Assembly: GCA_026874595.1 (NCBI GenBank)
Contig: CM049310.1
Location: 76,253,056 to 76,317,055, forward strand
Length of the DNA stretch: 64,000 nt
Origin: Sipunculus nudus
Lineage: Eukaryota; Annelida; Sipuncula; Golfingiida; Sipunculidae
Direction of reading: 5' to 3'
The notes beneath the pieces are model-generated. The model was not told the DNA's origin and did not search any database. It saw only the letters and a list, made by a program, of their open reading frames with translations. Positions 44,440 to 57,306 of this stretch are shown here, piece after piece; the stretch's first letter is position 1; the number at the start of each line of letters is the position of its first letter. The translations under genes and the position numbers were made by a program.

Positions 44440-45276
44440 AGATAAAATAATACAATTTTGGCCTTACAAGAAAAAACATGCCTTTGCCAAAATTTAAGGT
44501 TACGGTTTTATATTTATGCTAATATCTAAAAAATTGCAAAATTAGGATCTAATTTTGGGTATACAATTGATCTTTTCCACCACAATAGTGACATCTGTTG
44601 GCCAAGATTGAAACTAACAGTTCTGGTCTGTAACATCAAGGAAAAGAGACTAATTGCTCTATTCCTAATGATGAAAGTAAAAGAATCCTGTCTAATCATA
44701 AGAATAAGGGGTCCTGTCTGTGTCTGTGGCATGTATATTCTTTCATTTAACAAAATCCGGAATGCAAGCTCAAAGGACCCGGACCCAGCAGAAGACTATT
44801 ACGTGTAATGCCCATGCTCGTTGTAAAGGTCTATTTGAATCTTGATTAAATAAAGTTACATCCCTGGAAAAGTTTCCAGCTTCAACAAGTTTCATGTTTA
44901 GTGAGTAACTGTATTTCCTGATTTATTACAAAGTGCATTATGTTCTTGCCCATAACTTCAAGATTACACAATACTGACCTAATTTCTGGTAAGTACACAG
45001 GAAATTTATAGAGGAATCTGTTCATTAAATAATAAATATGATCAATAACAGATTAGTCTTGAAGTGTAACAATGGCTTTAAATGGAAAATTGTGTTTTTT
45101 ATCTCGAAGGAACAAAGTCCTATTTTCCAAATTTTCTGTATGGAAGGATTTTGAATTTGTATATCCAACAGTTTCAAAACGTGCTAATTTAACAAACCGA
45201 CAGACAGATGGATGGACAACCGAAGGACAAAATATCATTGCTATAGCTCAGATGACTTTTAGTCAGCTGACCTAAA
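44440..45276 (+). repeat. Family B interspersed repeat, copy 3
   Basis: Colinear with 15330-15952, from the GCCTTTGCCAAAATTTAAGG block to a terminal hairpin (ATAGCTCAGATGACTTTTAG, then TCAGCTGACCTAAA). An extra ~270 bp (44566-44836) interrupts the block that elsewhere reads CAATTGAATCTTGATTAAAT. Confidence 0.75.
44566..44836. other. ~270-bp insertion within family B copy 3
   Basis: By comparison with the other family B copies, unrelated sequence starts after CAATTGA and ends before AATCTTGATTAAATAAAG. No clear terminal repeat or coding frame was seen. Confidence 0.5.
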
Positions 45277-45929
45277 TACTGATTTTTTATGATGATTTTG
45301 ATGTTTTTTATAAATATATTTCATTTAATTAAATAAAAATGATTTGTATGTGAAACCCACTGTTTTTTTTACAGCATTGATGGTGCACAATGGTGTATTT
45401 AACAATATAAACTGAAACGCATAGCCTTACAAATTACAAAAAAAATGATTTATTACTGAACACAGTTCTCTCTTGAACCATAATTAAATACCACAAATAT
45501 CCCTGTTGGGGGCCACCTGTGGTCATTCACAATAAGCACAGGGGGTAATTTAACAGAGTCTTCTTCTGTCAGTTTAACAAATATTGTCACAGTATATAAC
45601 TCTAAAGGTAATAATTATTATTCTGTTCCTGCTCCACTGCTTCGCAGTATCTCGGCAGCACTGTTCCTATCAGTTTTTATCAGTCTTATCAATGATGTAG
45701 ATATGCTATCAGTTCTACAATTAGCTGTTTTACAAATTGTTGCACTCCTGGTCACTTGATTTATTCACAGTACTGACTGTAAAATAGCAGTGATGATGGT
45801 GCCTGTTTTATCACCAGTACATCTTAACTGATGGGAAAATATCAGTGCAGTTGGTAGCTGTTTATACACCAGGACACTTCAAGTGAGCTCTGTATCTTCA
45901 GTTATACAGTGTTACTACACATATTTCCA
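45277..45929. other. 3' UTR/flank of DROSHA
   Basis: Minus-strand 3' untranslated sequence followed by AT-rich flank. Nothing else was recognised. Confidence 0.4.
45760..45765 (-). terminator. Candidate polyadenylation signal of DROSHA
   Basis: AATAAA on the minus strand, about 165 bp past the TGA stop codon. It is the nearest canonical hexamer I find. Confidence 0.45.
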
Positions 45930-46066
45930 TCAATTTGTCTTTTTCCTGCTACTCTGACTCTTCCTTCCACTTGATGAAGACTTTTTCTTCTCCTTATCTG
46001 TTTCTTTATCTTGCTTGTATTTCTTCTCGATATAATTTTTCTGGTAGTGTAATTGAGGGAACAGAT
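45930..46066 (-). CDS. DROSHA: DROSHA last coding exon (C-terminal tail)
   Basis: The exon follows the acceptor CTTTGCAG and ends with TGA at 45930-45932. It is 137 nt: two bases completing a Tyr codon split with the exon ending at 55200, then 44 codons and the stop. The start, (Y)LFPQLHYQKNYIEKKYK, follows the dsRBD exon just as in other DROSHA proteins, where a FPQxxxQKxxIExKY helix follows the dsRBD. It then turns into a lysine/serine-rich tail ending SSRKKTN. The correct frame differs from the longest open frame here, which is a shadow. The exon lies 9.1 kb from the preceding one. Confidence 0.88.
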
Positions 46067-47018
46067 CTGCAAAGATTTTATCAATTATGTTACATTGTGA
46101 AACATTTCATAATACTGCAAAGTCAACAATCATACTCTCTGATGAATCACTGATTCAAATATTAAAAGTAAATTGTTAAAAATCTACAAAGGTGACATGC
46201 TTTGCAATTTCAAATTAGTTTCATAAACCTTTATCTGTATCCCACAATATACCAATAGGAAGAACTCTGTCAGGGGTGTCAATATAGGGAGGGATGGGGG
46301 GTCTATATACCCCCAACTTTTTAGCAAAGGGGGGGGGGATGATCAATTAAATCATCCACCCCCCCCCCCCAGGAACCAGAGAATATTTATATATTGGAAA
46401 TGAAATATATTAATAATTAGAATTATAGACTTTAGTCCCATTTCTCAGTTTAATATGAAATATTTTATGTCTAAACCTGATCTAAAATTAACATTTATGG
46501 AAACATAATACCTTATAAAATTTTCTAAAAACCTTATACTTAATTGTAAAAGTAAAATATCTGAATTGTGTCACACAATAAAATGGTATATTTTTATATA
46601 TATAAGTGAAACAAAGTTCCGAGTCAACCCCCCCCCCCCCTCCCACCTTGACATATTGACGTCACTGCTTATTAAAGCTGACACATAAATCTATACCTAG
46701 AAGACTATTCAAGTGTTCAGCACAAAACTGTCTGAATGGGTGAGAATTAAGTTGTGCAATAAGCCAGCTAGTTGCCTGTCTTATTTGTACAAATTATTTT
46801 GATTTCTGGCTTACTCTGCACATAGAATGACTGCACATTTGTGGAAGTTGAAAGATCACTAGTTGTTGGTGGTGAAGATATAAGAAGAATCTTTTCTCAT
46901 TTTGCCAAACTCTGTCCCTTAGATGTCCTTGTTGGATGTGTTTTCCTTATAACCAAACTGTTGCGTCAATTTATCTTCAAGGGTGGGGTGGGGGATGACT
47001 CGCAGAAACACACACACG

Positions 47019-47138
<120 letters not shown>

Positions 47139-50100
47139 TTTAAACTCCAATAACGCCCGCCAGGGCGCGCGGTTTGTCACGGGCCTGGTGTTCAAAAACG
47201 CCCGCCCGGGCGCGCTAAAGCCCATTTTACATACCCGTAATTGGGGCAAGTTTTGGGGGTGAAATGTTTATTGTCATCCATCATATTTGTACTTAAATGA
47301 AAGAGAAAAACGTCAAGTGTTGTTCTAACATGTGACCAAGATCAAAACTGGCGCGAACGCAGACTTGTTGAAAAAAATATAAAAATGATTGACTTTCACT
47401 CACGTGGCCTTGTTACGTGGGCCCTGGTAACATGTCGGCTGCGAGAGTAAAATCAGACACCTACGCTAAATTCATCAGAAATCGGTAAATTACCAAATGT
47501 TGGCAATCAATCCTGGTGACAAAATCAAGTGCAGTGTGTTTACAGATTTAACTTCCGTTAAACATTTCCAAGATCATATATTATCCCCTTTTTTATTGGT
47601 TTAACTTGTGACCAATGATCGCCGTCCGACTGACTGACGCGTCTGACAGACACCACGCACGTGATCTGCGTGACCTCCTTACTGTGTCATGTACTGGCAC
47701 TTGAAAACCATTTTTAACCGATATCATATAATAAAATGAGTATTTATTTTAAATATTAACATATTTTCTTAACTAAAAATCGAAGATACTGTCATATATC
47801 ATGTCGTATATATATGTGATGTCTGATTGTTTACTAGTGATCATTTCTGTGCCAAACATTCTATGTACAATCGTAATCGGGCACAATCGGCCGTGCACAA
47901 GAACTGTCAATCATTCTAAGAGGCTTTTTGGATTGAAAATAAAATTAATACCGTCTTAAATTAGAAACAGCCAGATATTATATGGATATAGTTAATTTTC
48001 CAGTGTAAAATATAAAGATAACTTTATACTCCATGAAATATTGAAGTAATTATTTTACGACGTACGTGGATCGAACTGTACGCCTATACACCCAGATCCT
48101 TGAATATGTAAAACAAGACAGTAAGTGACTTATACGCTTGAACAAATATGTATTAATACGGTTTTAACACATACTGAACAGATTTTACAAATTTTTATAT
48201 GTGTAGTACTTCCTGTATATGTATAGGCTACATGTGTACGTGCACGTGTGCGCGCTTTTGTGTGTGTGTGTATATATATAGGCCTATGTGCGTATTATAA
48301 TTGTCATTAGTGATTGAAAAAAGCACCAGTAGTTGTCACTGCCAGTGAAACAGATTTTCGGCGGAGCTGCAAAACATCCTTAAATATATATGGCACATAG
48401 CAAACTAAATTTAAAAAATATAACCTATTATATTATGAATTGAAGTAAATAATTTTTTTTTGTAATACGTTTGCCTATAACAGGCTATTCATTGTTGTAA
48501 GGAACAGTTATAAATGTGTGTACCTTTTAAACATAAAATCTGATCACTAATACCAGAACTTATAACTCCTTTTTATATTTCATCCATGAAAGTTTCTCAA
48601 ATCGGGTTCATTCGCCGCCTATATTCATAAAAAATACATAACGTATACCGCAGACTGCATATATATCGCATATACCGTACGTGCACCCGGTATAAACGCC
48701 GCTTTATATTGATATCGCTCTCAAAACCCAGTCAACGCTTGCATGCATGGCCCAGGGATTAAATATGGAAAATGTGTCGTGGTCATGATAATCCTTCAAA
48801 GTCATACGGCGGAGTCAGTCTCAGTCATGATACATGCAAGAAAATGAATAAAATGCATTCGACAATCTTAAATTAGAAGCTATAGCGTATATATATATAG
48901 TGACGGTGACACAGTGAAAGTAAAATATTAAGACCAAAGATGCGGACTTTCGATATGCATGCGCATGGTGTATTCAAAATGACGATCGAGAAACCATGCA
49001 GGTGGACAAATTAGACTGAAATCTAATTGTACCTTTACATTGCTGTACAATAAGATTTAAAAGACGCAGGTATACAAATATATCTATATTGCAAAATGTT
49101 TGATGGCTTTGTCTCAAACTTGCCCCTTTCGAAGACCTAAAATACCACAGGGTGTCGGCTTCTATTTTTACCCACCGACCTTGTCATTTTCACGTTTGAT
49201 TGACAGTTTTATTAGCACAAGGAAGATCACACAGAAGATTTTAGCGGAAAGACAGCACACAACATGTGGCCAACCAGACGGGGATTCGGAGTGAAAATTA
49301 CTACTTTAAATTGGCATCTATAACATTAATCATCAAAGGATAATGACATCATTTACAATGTTCGGGAACCGAACGACATGTATAATTGCCAGGTGTAGGT
49401 CATGGTCCGCGTCTGTACAGCTGACGGGACTGGTGAATACAAAATAAATAAATAAACAAACACCCAAGAGATCATAACTTATTAGAAGTTTTTGGAACAT
49501 TCCAGGTGCTTCTTAAGAATTATTGAATTGTTGCTGCATATTGTTTTATAATTAACTGGAACTCTGCCTCTCCGTGAAATCACCACCTTGCAGCCTGGGG
49601 AGACCGCATGCTTTCCTGCTGAAGCTGAAGTTTTATCAGCAGTGCATGATTTCTGACTATATGAGGGCTTAAATGTACAAAGTTGCATACGGAGGTTACC
49701 AGATTAGCTAAATGATTTGAAGTTAGGTCTCGTGTATACAGCTAGTTAACCAAGGAATTGCATGTGCATCTCAAAATTATTAAATAAATTTTCTACTTTT
49801 CTTCAAGTGAAGTTGAATTGAATAAATGTAATTATATATTATATTTCCATTTTATATTAATTTCATATGACGTAATTATGCTTCATTTAAATGTCACTGA
49901 AATAAAGTGCAAATTGAAGACCTGGATAAGTAAGTGCATGAAGATATGTAGGCCTACATGCAATTGTCCTCTAAGATACCAGAATGTACTGCTATGAAAT
50001 CATAGTAACTAGGCATGATTTTAATAAGCATTGTTGGACTTACGTAGGCCTATATATTTGAATAACATAACCTACATTAAAATGTACTGTGAAAACATGT

Positions 50101-50379
50101 TTCTTTGGTGTTACTTCACAGTTTAGTATCGTTTTCCCACGTTTATAAACTTTGGTATTATGTGCATTATCCCCAATAGCACATTTTAAAAACACCTTTC
50201 CAACAATAAAAAATATTGATTTTCCGTTATTTTATATTCTTGTTAATAACGATTTGTTTACATTAATGTGCATAGGCCTATTTATTATATATGTAATAAA
50301 TTATTGTTCCACTAGTACTACCAGTGTTCTCATTGTTTCTGATCCCTGCGGGAAAAAAATCGATTCTAATGCATACATA

Positions 50380-50447
50380 TTGCATGACGTGAGAGGATGT
50401 TTCCAGGTAACTCTTGCATGACGTGAGAGGATGTTTCCAGGTAACTC
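50380..50447. repeat. 34-bp exact tandem duplication
   Basis: Two adjacent identical 34-bp units start TTGCATGACGTGAGAGGATG at 50380 and 50414. They are followed by a C17-type run. Confidence 0.95.
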
Positions 50448-50533
50448 CCCCCCCCCCCCCCCACCACCACCCCCACAAAAAAAAAAGAATAATTCGACCG
50501 CGAGTCGGCACAGCATCTCATGACGCTTCTTAT

Positions 50534-50625
50534 AATAAACACGCCAGACTCAGTCACGTGAACCATGTCCATTTAAAAGACTTTACAAAATAAACACGCC
50601 AGACCCAGTCACGTGAACCTTGCCG
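50534..50625. repeat. 55-bp tandem duplication carrying CACGTG
   Basis: TAAACACGCCAGAC begins at 50536 and 50591. Each unit contains CAGTCACGTGAACC, that is, a CACGTG E-box. Confidence 0.9.
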
Positions 50626-51099
50626 ATGTAAAAGTAGATACGATTGGGTGAGAAAAGTTTACAGCGTCAGTGCGTCACCGCTGGCTGAGGGATGACGCGG
50701 TAAAATTGGACCGTTCAGGAAAAAAACCCCAAACAGACGTGTCGTCTTGCATCTTAATTGTCCAGTAAATGTTTTATTTATTTTTATTTTTCCGTTATAT
50801 TGACTAGATAGGATAATTCTGCAACTAAAGTCTGGAAAACCGCCTCGTTAATGTACCTTGTGTGCTACATATTGCTAAATTCACTCATTATCGCTCAATC
50901 ACCGTCAGCCGCGGGGGCGGGTACTACAAAAGAAATTGCATGGATACCCTCAATTAAGAAAATAAGAGTTTTCACAAGTGTAAGACATTTTGGTTTTGAT
51001 TTTCTATTTCAAATTTTAGTACCATCGCACTGTTTCGAATGGGAAAGATTTGGATATATCAACGTTTATTTAGGCTAATCGTTGATCGAACCAAGTGCA

Positions 51100-52570
51100 C
51101 ACCTGTTTACCTGTCGCACCTGGATTTTTACCTGTGCAGATAAACGCGACAGACCAACTAAACAGCAATTTTATTATTGCATGAAATGTTAACAAACAGG
51201 GTAGACACATTTTTCCAGATTTTATTTTAAAATCAGTCGGCGATTTGTTTTTGCCTGCACATGTAAATATATATTAATTTGACATAAAAAGGTATATTAC
51301 AGGTAACCAGATAATTAGTGCATTTCACACCCATAAATTATATATTTTGCACATTGGAACAAAGTAAATAGTTTTTATTGCAATGTCCCTTATAACAAGT
51401 ATAATATATAATTTAAATTAAAAAAATGAGAATTTACCTTTATTTACCTGATCTTACCTGTGCAGGTGAGTAAACTTTTACAGGTAGAAATTGGCAAAAT
51501 TGAAATCCACAAGTCTCGTCGCTGTGCAGTTAATTAAAAGATAGCTTCTGCATATTGTTTTAACTCCTTCAAAATTTTCCTCTCCACTTTTAAAATGAAA
51601 AGTTGTCTTTATATTCTGTACTTACAAAGGTAATTAAATCTGTTTAAGATCAAAGGTATCATTTCAGGTAACCCAATAAATAGTGCAGTTAGTACCTATA
51701 ATTCATAAATTTTACACATGGCACTCAAAATTAAGTTGTATGTTTTTTTTTCTCCCTTATTACATGTATAAAATATATACTTCATGAAAAAAATAATTTA
51801 CCTGTATTTACCTGAACTCACCTGTACAGGTGAGTATGTTTTTATGTGTAACCGTAACCAAAATTATCAATTTATGTTTTACATGTCTGAAAAATCAAAA
51901 TATAATGGTTTTACACAGTTGACACTTGTTTATCCATATTCTTCTCAGCCACTTTTCAGCATGATTTTGTCACTGCCACAGGTAATTAGATCAGTTGAAG
52001 AACAAAGGTACTATTCACATAGGTAACTTAATTACTGTATTAAAAGCACCTGTTCTTATATCAAAATGAATTATACAGTCCATAAATAGAGAAGGTATTA
52101 ATTTATAGTAACTATATTGATGAACAAGGTGTTTGCTAACATATTCAGAAAAAAAAAATAATTTACCTTTACTTACCTGTACAGGTAAACATATGTGTTA
52201 TATGTTAATAATCATAGAATGTGCTCTTTGGGTCAGCAAGCTTTTCAGGTGAAAAATATTTGATTTCCACAGAAAAATCCAATTTTACTTGCACATTCTG
52301 GTTCATTGGTGGTTCCCTTTCCAATATTAAACCAAATCATTTACCTTTTTCTTACCTTTAATTAATAATTACCTTAGAGTGAAAAAAAATCCTTAAATTT
52401 CCCTGTTTTTATCAAATGGTTAATGGGTTACCTGAACAGGATGAAAGGGGTCATTTTGGTGATATACCAGTGAGTGGAAATACAGTTAGTACAGATTTAC
52501 CTGTTTTTACCTGTATATACCTTAGCTACATACATATCAAACCAGGTATGTAGAAAATAAATAAAATAAC
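51100..52570. repeat. Degenerate ~350-bp tandem repeat with ACCTGTACAGGT palindromes
   Basis: Equivalent ACCTG sites start at 51130, 51456, 51820, 52175 and 52509 (spacing 326-364 bp). Each follows one or two TTTACCT(G/T) motifs. Two are perfect 16-bp palindromes: TCACCTGTACAGGTGA (51818-51833) and TTACCTGTACAGGTAA (52173-52188). Other shared blocks are AGGTAACC(C/A), TAGTGCA...CATAAATT and AGGTAATTA(A/G)ATC near unit ends. Confidence 0.75.
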
Positions 52571-52735
52571 ATGATGGACATATACCTGACAGTAAAAGCT
52601 GAAAATTTCACAAAGATACCTTTAACGGTTACTGAGTTAATGTCTCTTATATAGATTCATGTCAAAATGTGGAAAAAATGCAAAATAAATCTGAACAGTA
52701 GGAGTGTGACAATCCACAGGCTAATCTGAACAGTA

Positions 52736-52800
<65 letters not shown>

Positions 52801-54044
52801 CTTTTTAACGTCTGTATGACACATTCAAATACATTTACTTCATCATATTTCAAATATTTTACAATTCAGTATAAGGGTTTTAGAAAGTATGGTATTATTT
52901 TTCCAGCATAAGTTATTTCTAAATCAGGTTCAGATACAATATATCATAATAAACTTATAAATGTAACCAAAATTTGTAAATATTAATATATTTCATTTTC
53001 AATATATAAATAATATTATTTTCTGTATAGCATGAGGAGGGGGGATTACATTGATCATTCCCCCCCCCCCCCCCCCATTGCCAAAAAGTCGGGGGGATAT
53101 ATACTGCCCATCCAGGTTTCCTGCCTATATTGGTGCCCCTGTAAACAAAAGCCATTTTGCCCCACCCCCCACACACACACACACACACTTCCCCACACAC
53201 ATGTTAAGCAGTATTTGCACTTGGTTCACTTCTAAATCAGATTATACTAAACTGGTTTACTTTAGTCTTGCAGTAGAATGCTTTGCATCTGCAATATACT
53301 ATGCTATACAAAAGCCTTAACTGGTTTGTTTTAAAACGTGATTTATTTTTGTTGTCCACACTTGGTTGCTAAACCCGTTACACACAAGGAACTGGTAAAC
53401 CAAACTACTGTAGACTACCTCTCACGTAGACTATAGTGGACTGAATTGATGCGGATTAATGGCCCAGTGCAAATGGAAAAAATCAGATCCATGATCAGGA
53501 TTATTTGCCTGTGTGAATATGGCTAATATACATATGGTTATAAACAAAATGGACAATATGTGAATTGTGGGATCTGCACTCTTGGCTTATTGAAAATTAA
53601 AGGCCCTAATAATTATCTATTTTCAATAGATGTCAGATACCGGAATAGGTCCATTTAATAAATAATGCTTTAATGCTCACTCTGTACAGATCCCCCCCCC
53701 CCCCTGTACATTTTACTGTAGGCCTGGTTGGCTGTGTTCAAGCCTGGGTCTTTGGCCTCTAAATTTCACAATGTAACCCAGTTTCAACATAACCTCCACA
53801 CATCAATCATATGTAAAACAAGGATGATACTCAACAGAGCCCACACCTCCCCCAAGAAAAATCAATCTGCCCATCTGTCTAGATCTGAAACCAAATGTCA
53901 TGAAGTCCTCCCTAGCCCATGTACCATCCCCCACCCTCTACAAAATTTTGTGGAGATTGGTTCATTAGTTCTGATATTGTCATGCTTACAGAGAAGCAAG
54001 CAAACAAAAAGACCAAAACAACCTCTTTGACAGAGGTATCAAGA
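52571..54044. other. DROSHA intron sequence, simple repeats only
   Basis: Contains (TA)n, C-rich runs (53061-53077, 53693-53704) and a (CA)n tract (53169-53190). No exon was recognised. Confidence 0.45.
52741..52798. repeat. (TA)n microsatellite
   Basis: About 26 uninterrupted AT/TA units. Confidence 0.97.
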
Positions 54045-54430
54045 GCACCGCAAATGTGCATAATACGCCCGTCTTATGTCTTATGGCACCACCAAAGTCT
54101 GGTGACTTCTGACCTCATTAAATTTTCATAGATTCAGCCAGGAATGGAACTTAGGCAAGTTATAATATTGGTTTACATTTCTATTGAGTTTATCAAAGTC
54201 CATCATATTCCTGATAAGTTATTGCAGCGACCCCTTTGTGACCTCTTACCTCATTAAATATGCGTGGATTTTGCCAATAATTGAACTCAGTTGAGATTAT
54301 CTATTGGTAAGTAGTTATGATGAGTTTTGTGAAAATCCATGAAAGCTCTGGTAAGTTATCATGGCGACACTAAAAGTAAATCGACGGACCATGGGATACC
54401 AAAATATGTCTCGTCATAGACATACGTATA
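54045..54430. repeat. Family C interspersed repeat, second locus
   Basis: Begins AGCACCGCAAATGTGCATAA and repeats the GTGACCTCT(G/T)ACCTCATTAA and AAGTTAT(C/T)(A/G)(T/C)(G/A)GCGAC blocks of 43430-43860. Confidence 0.7.
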
Positions 54431-54878
54431 AAAATTGCAAGGTATCTTGCTGTCAATTAACCTCTGTAAAAACCCTCAACCCCAAACTTTGAGATCAGAA
54501 TCTAAGAGTGCACTTTTGCAAAGTGTTTAATTGGTTGTGAACATAAGTTACCAGTTTCTCAAATGACAAATCTATGTCAATATTTTAGACACTGTTAAAA
54601 TTATGTTGGTGTTTCTAGATTAAGTCATGAAAATATTATAAGACACACAAAAAATTAGTTCATCAGGATTTCAAGAGTTTTTGAAGAGAAAGTAATCCTG
54701 AAGCAACAGACCTTCATTTGCACTCAATTCAAGTACAATCAATCAAAATTACACTTGTGCTTAATCCAGGCCCCAGTTCAAACATATACCAGCCCTGGAA
54801 CTTGGATTTTGTATAAAGGCCTTATGTGCATTATCTTCTATGGGCAGAACCAAGTACCATTCTTGGTTCAGGTTGTCC

Positions 54879-55138
54879 TGACCACTGGTTCAACCAAAAC
54901 TTTGAACCAGAGCACCAAAACACTATTAATTTTAACCAAATGTTGACAACTGGTTCAACCAAAACTTTGAACCAGAGCACTGAAACACCATCAATTTTAA
55001 CCAAATGTTGACCACTGGTTCAACCAAAGCTTTCAACCAGAGCACCAAAACACCAATAATTTTAACCAAATGTTGACCACTGGTTAAATCAAAGCTTTAA
55101 AATAGAGCACCCAAAACACTATTGGTTTAACCAAATGT
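54879..55138. repeat. 65-bp minisatellite (four units)
   Basis: ACCACTGGTT (ACAACTGGTT in unit 2) recurs at 54881, 54946, 55011 and 55076, exactly 65 bp apart. Each unit contains AACCAGAGCAC and ATTTTAACCAAATG or variants. The array ends about 60 bp from the DROSHA donor at 55199. Confidence 0.93.
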
Positions 55139-55199
55139 AAACCCAAACTTAAGTCAGAGTGCTAAAACATGCCTTAAGTGACTTAAAGGAATTACTCAC

Positions 55200-55345
55200 A
55201 TGACTTTTGCCTGAGGGCATTATCTGCCGCCTCCATTTGTGCGCTCTGTATACTGGCCCCGTATCCGACCGCTAGTCGCTTCTCTCTGAAGTATACTGCA
55301 ACCTTGTACTGTCTCATGTTGGTTGGCCCAGATGCTTCTAACACC
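55200..55345 (-). CDS. DROSHA: DROSHA exon: dsRNA-binding domain
   Basis: A 146-nt exon between acceptor TTTTACACAG and donor GTGAGT. It encodes VLEASGPTNMRQYKVAVYF and the conserved C-terminal helix SIQSAQMEAADNALRQK, a double-stranded RNA-binding fold. The GP(S/T)xxRxYxVAVYF pattern is specific to DROSHA rather than Dicer or bacterial RNase III. It receives a split Arg codon from the exon ending at 56676 and passes one base (T) to the last exon, so both junctions are in phase. Reading straight through the donor would give a premature stop, so the splice is needed. A GTGACCCATAGGTCATG repeat motif lies about 50 bp upstream of the acceptor. Confidence 0.95.
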
Positions 55346-56675
55346 CTGTGTAAAAGATTTATACTGTTTACATTTAAATGGAAAAAGAAAAAGTGACCCA
55401 TAGGTCATGATGCTCAGAAACTCTAGCCCCTGTGCTCTTAATCTATGAAACACTGTGAAACAGCCCTGTTAGTGAGCAAAAATATTCCAATTAAATGATA
55501 CATTTTTTTAATCTCAGTTATTAAATCTCAGTTAAAAAAACATTATACAATAAGATATTTGAAATGAAAAACACATAACATACCACTTCAAAAGCATTTT
55601 ACCACTGTAAATATCCACTGAAATAGTAATGCCTTTATACCAGTGTTAAAAAAACAATATTCTGCCCTGGGTTTCCCCTCAACCACATTATATATGCCAC
55701 CCACGGATTGTTCAGACACATAACATGTTAAGGGGCCCAATCACCTATCTGGCCTTTATAAACTAAAGGTAATCCCTTGGAGCTTTTATGAAAATATGCC
55801 CGGAAACGTGGATATCACTGCTCACAGGCTGCTTGTTTTGTTAATTATATGAACATGTTTATAATATGTTGGGGCCCACCAAAATAAAACAAATTTAACA
55901 AGGGCATCTTGCAGCAAGTCAGATTGAAAATGGTGTTTTGCCACAAGTAACCTTTCTACCTCTGCATGTATGCAACCTACCACCTTAGGTTGCATGTTTT
56001 TCACATATGTCAACATTGCTGTGTTTACAAACATGTTGTTAATAAAAAAATTCATACATCCTTCATGGAGGCTTTATAAGACCTTTAATAACCAAAATTA
56101 CCCTTAGATCATTAATATATATACAGATGAAGCCAGAAATCACATAAAATCTTTTTCAAAAGGTAGCTGAATGGGCACCTTTAAAATATGGAGAATGCAT
56201 AGAAGAGTACAAAATGACAGATTTACAGAAAGATGATCATGACAGAGTACTGTTAGAAATGGCACATGTATGGCCACCTGTTAAAATTGATTACAAACAA
56301 AAATTGTTTTTCTGAAATTGAGAACTGAAGATCATTTATCTCAAATGTGAACAATAAAAATATCAGAAAAATTTTACAACAGTTCATCTATTTCCAACCA
56401 AACACACAGACATTAGCAGGGAAATAAACTGGTTCCCAAGATTTTATTGTTTTTAACCTGATATCTTGATGAAATTGTTTAGTTTGTGCTTGTGTAATTA
56501 ATTTGCTTCCACTGGTATCTGATAACGTTTGGTACTCGGCATCAATCACAGTGAGTCATCTCCAGCAAAACTGTTTAATCAATGATCATTTATCTGAACA
56601 AAACCCTTGTCCCCTGAGCTCTCTGGATAAATGGCTCTCTATTGTATTTGCATTGTTTGCCACTGATCTTATTAC
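55346..56675 (-). other. DROSHA intron (1330 bp)
   Basis: AT-rich intron. Apart from a dispersed GTGACCCATAGGTCATG motif at about 55395, nothing was recognised. Confidence 0.6.
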
Positions 56676-56782
56676 CTGTACATAGGAGTGTCTGGTTCTG
56701 AGCTGTCCAGCTCTCTCAGTGTCAGACAGCACTGCTGCAGTCGAGACTTGGGATCATTCCAGTCCTGATTCATGATGAAGTC
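56676..56782 (-). CDS. DROSHA: DROSHA exon between RIIIDb and dsRBD
   Basis: A 107-nt exon (acceptor ATTTTCAG, donor GTAATA) encoding DFIMNQDWNDPKSRLQQCCL and then a linker ending in PMYR. The NQDWNDPKSxLQQCCLTLR sequence is strongly conserved in DROSHA, joining the second RNase III domain to the dsRBD. Length is 35 codons plus two bases, in phase with both neighbours. Confidence 0.96.
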
Positions 56783-57223
56783 CTGAAAATTATTTACTTT
56801 AACTTTAATACATTATACACCCTAGTCTGCATTACTATCTAAGTTTTTTGTTATATGGGATTACCCTTTGAAATAAAAAAAAATATTATTTTTTTTTAAT
56901 CTGTCAAGATTATGGATTACATACTCCTAAAACTTGTCATATCCATTCTTGTACATTCTTCTTTAAAAGGACGCATATGAAAAATAATAATCTGCATAAA
57001 ACAGCTATATTTTTATTTTATTGTGTATGTAATACAAAATGATCAATTTAAACAAAACTCGTAAATTTATTATGGACATTTGATTTGAAAAATATTCAAA
57101 TAGAAAATGTATATGGTTTAATTATACTTGCAATCCTTGAAAAAAATAAAATTATGAGCAGCAAAAGTAAATGAATAATTGATACCAGATTATGTCAACA
57201 ACGTGACGGTCATCTTGACTTAC

Positions 57224-57306
57224 CCGGAGTCTGGGGAAGAAGCAGACATAGCAGAAGATCTTACAGTACTCCAAACCCTTGTCCACATACAGAGCACCAA
57301 GGAAAG
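57224..57306 (-). CDS. DROSHA: DROSHA exon: end of RNase III domain b
   Basis: An 83-nt exon (acceptor TTTTTCAG, donor GTAAGT) encoding (A)FLGALYVDKGLEYCKIFC and then the conserved VCFFPRLR. The codon shared with the preceding exon makes the Ala of ADLLEA. It completes the C-terminal helices of the second RNase III domain. Both junctions are in phase. Confidence 0.95.

Noticed and set aside
45902-46084. 60-codon minus-strand frame over the last DROSHA exon
   Set aside because: Wrong frame. The phase dictated by the splice junction gives the FPQLHYQKNYIEKKY product instead.
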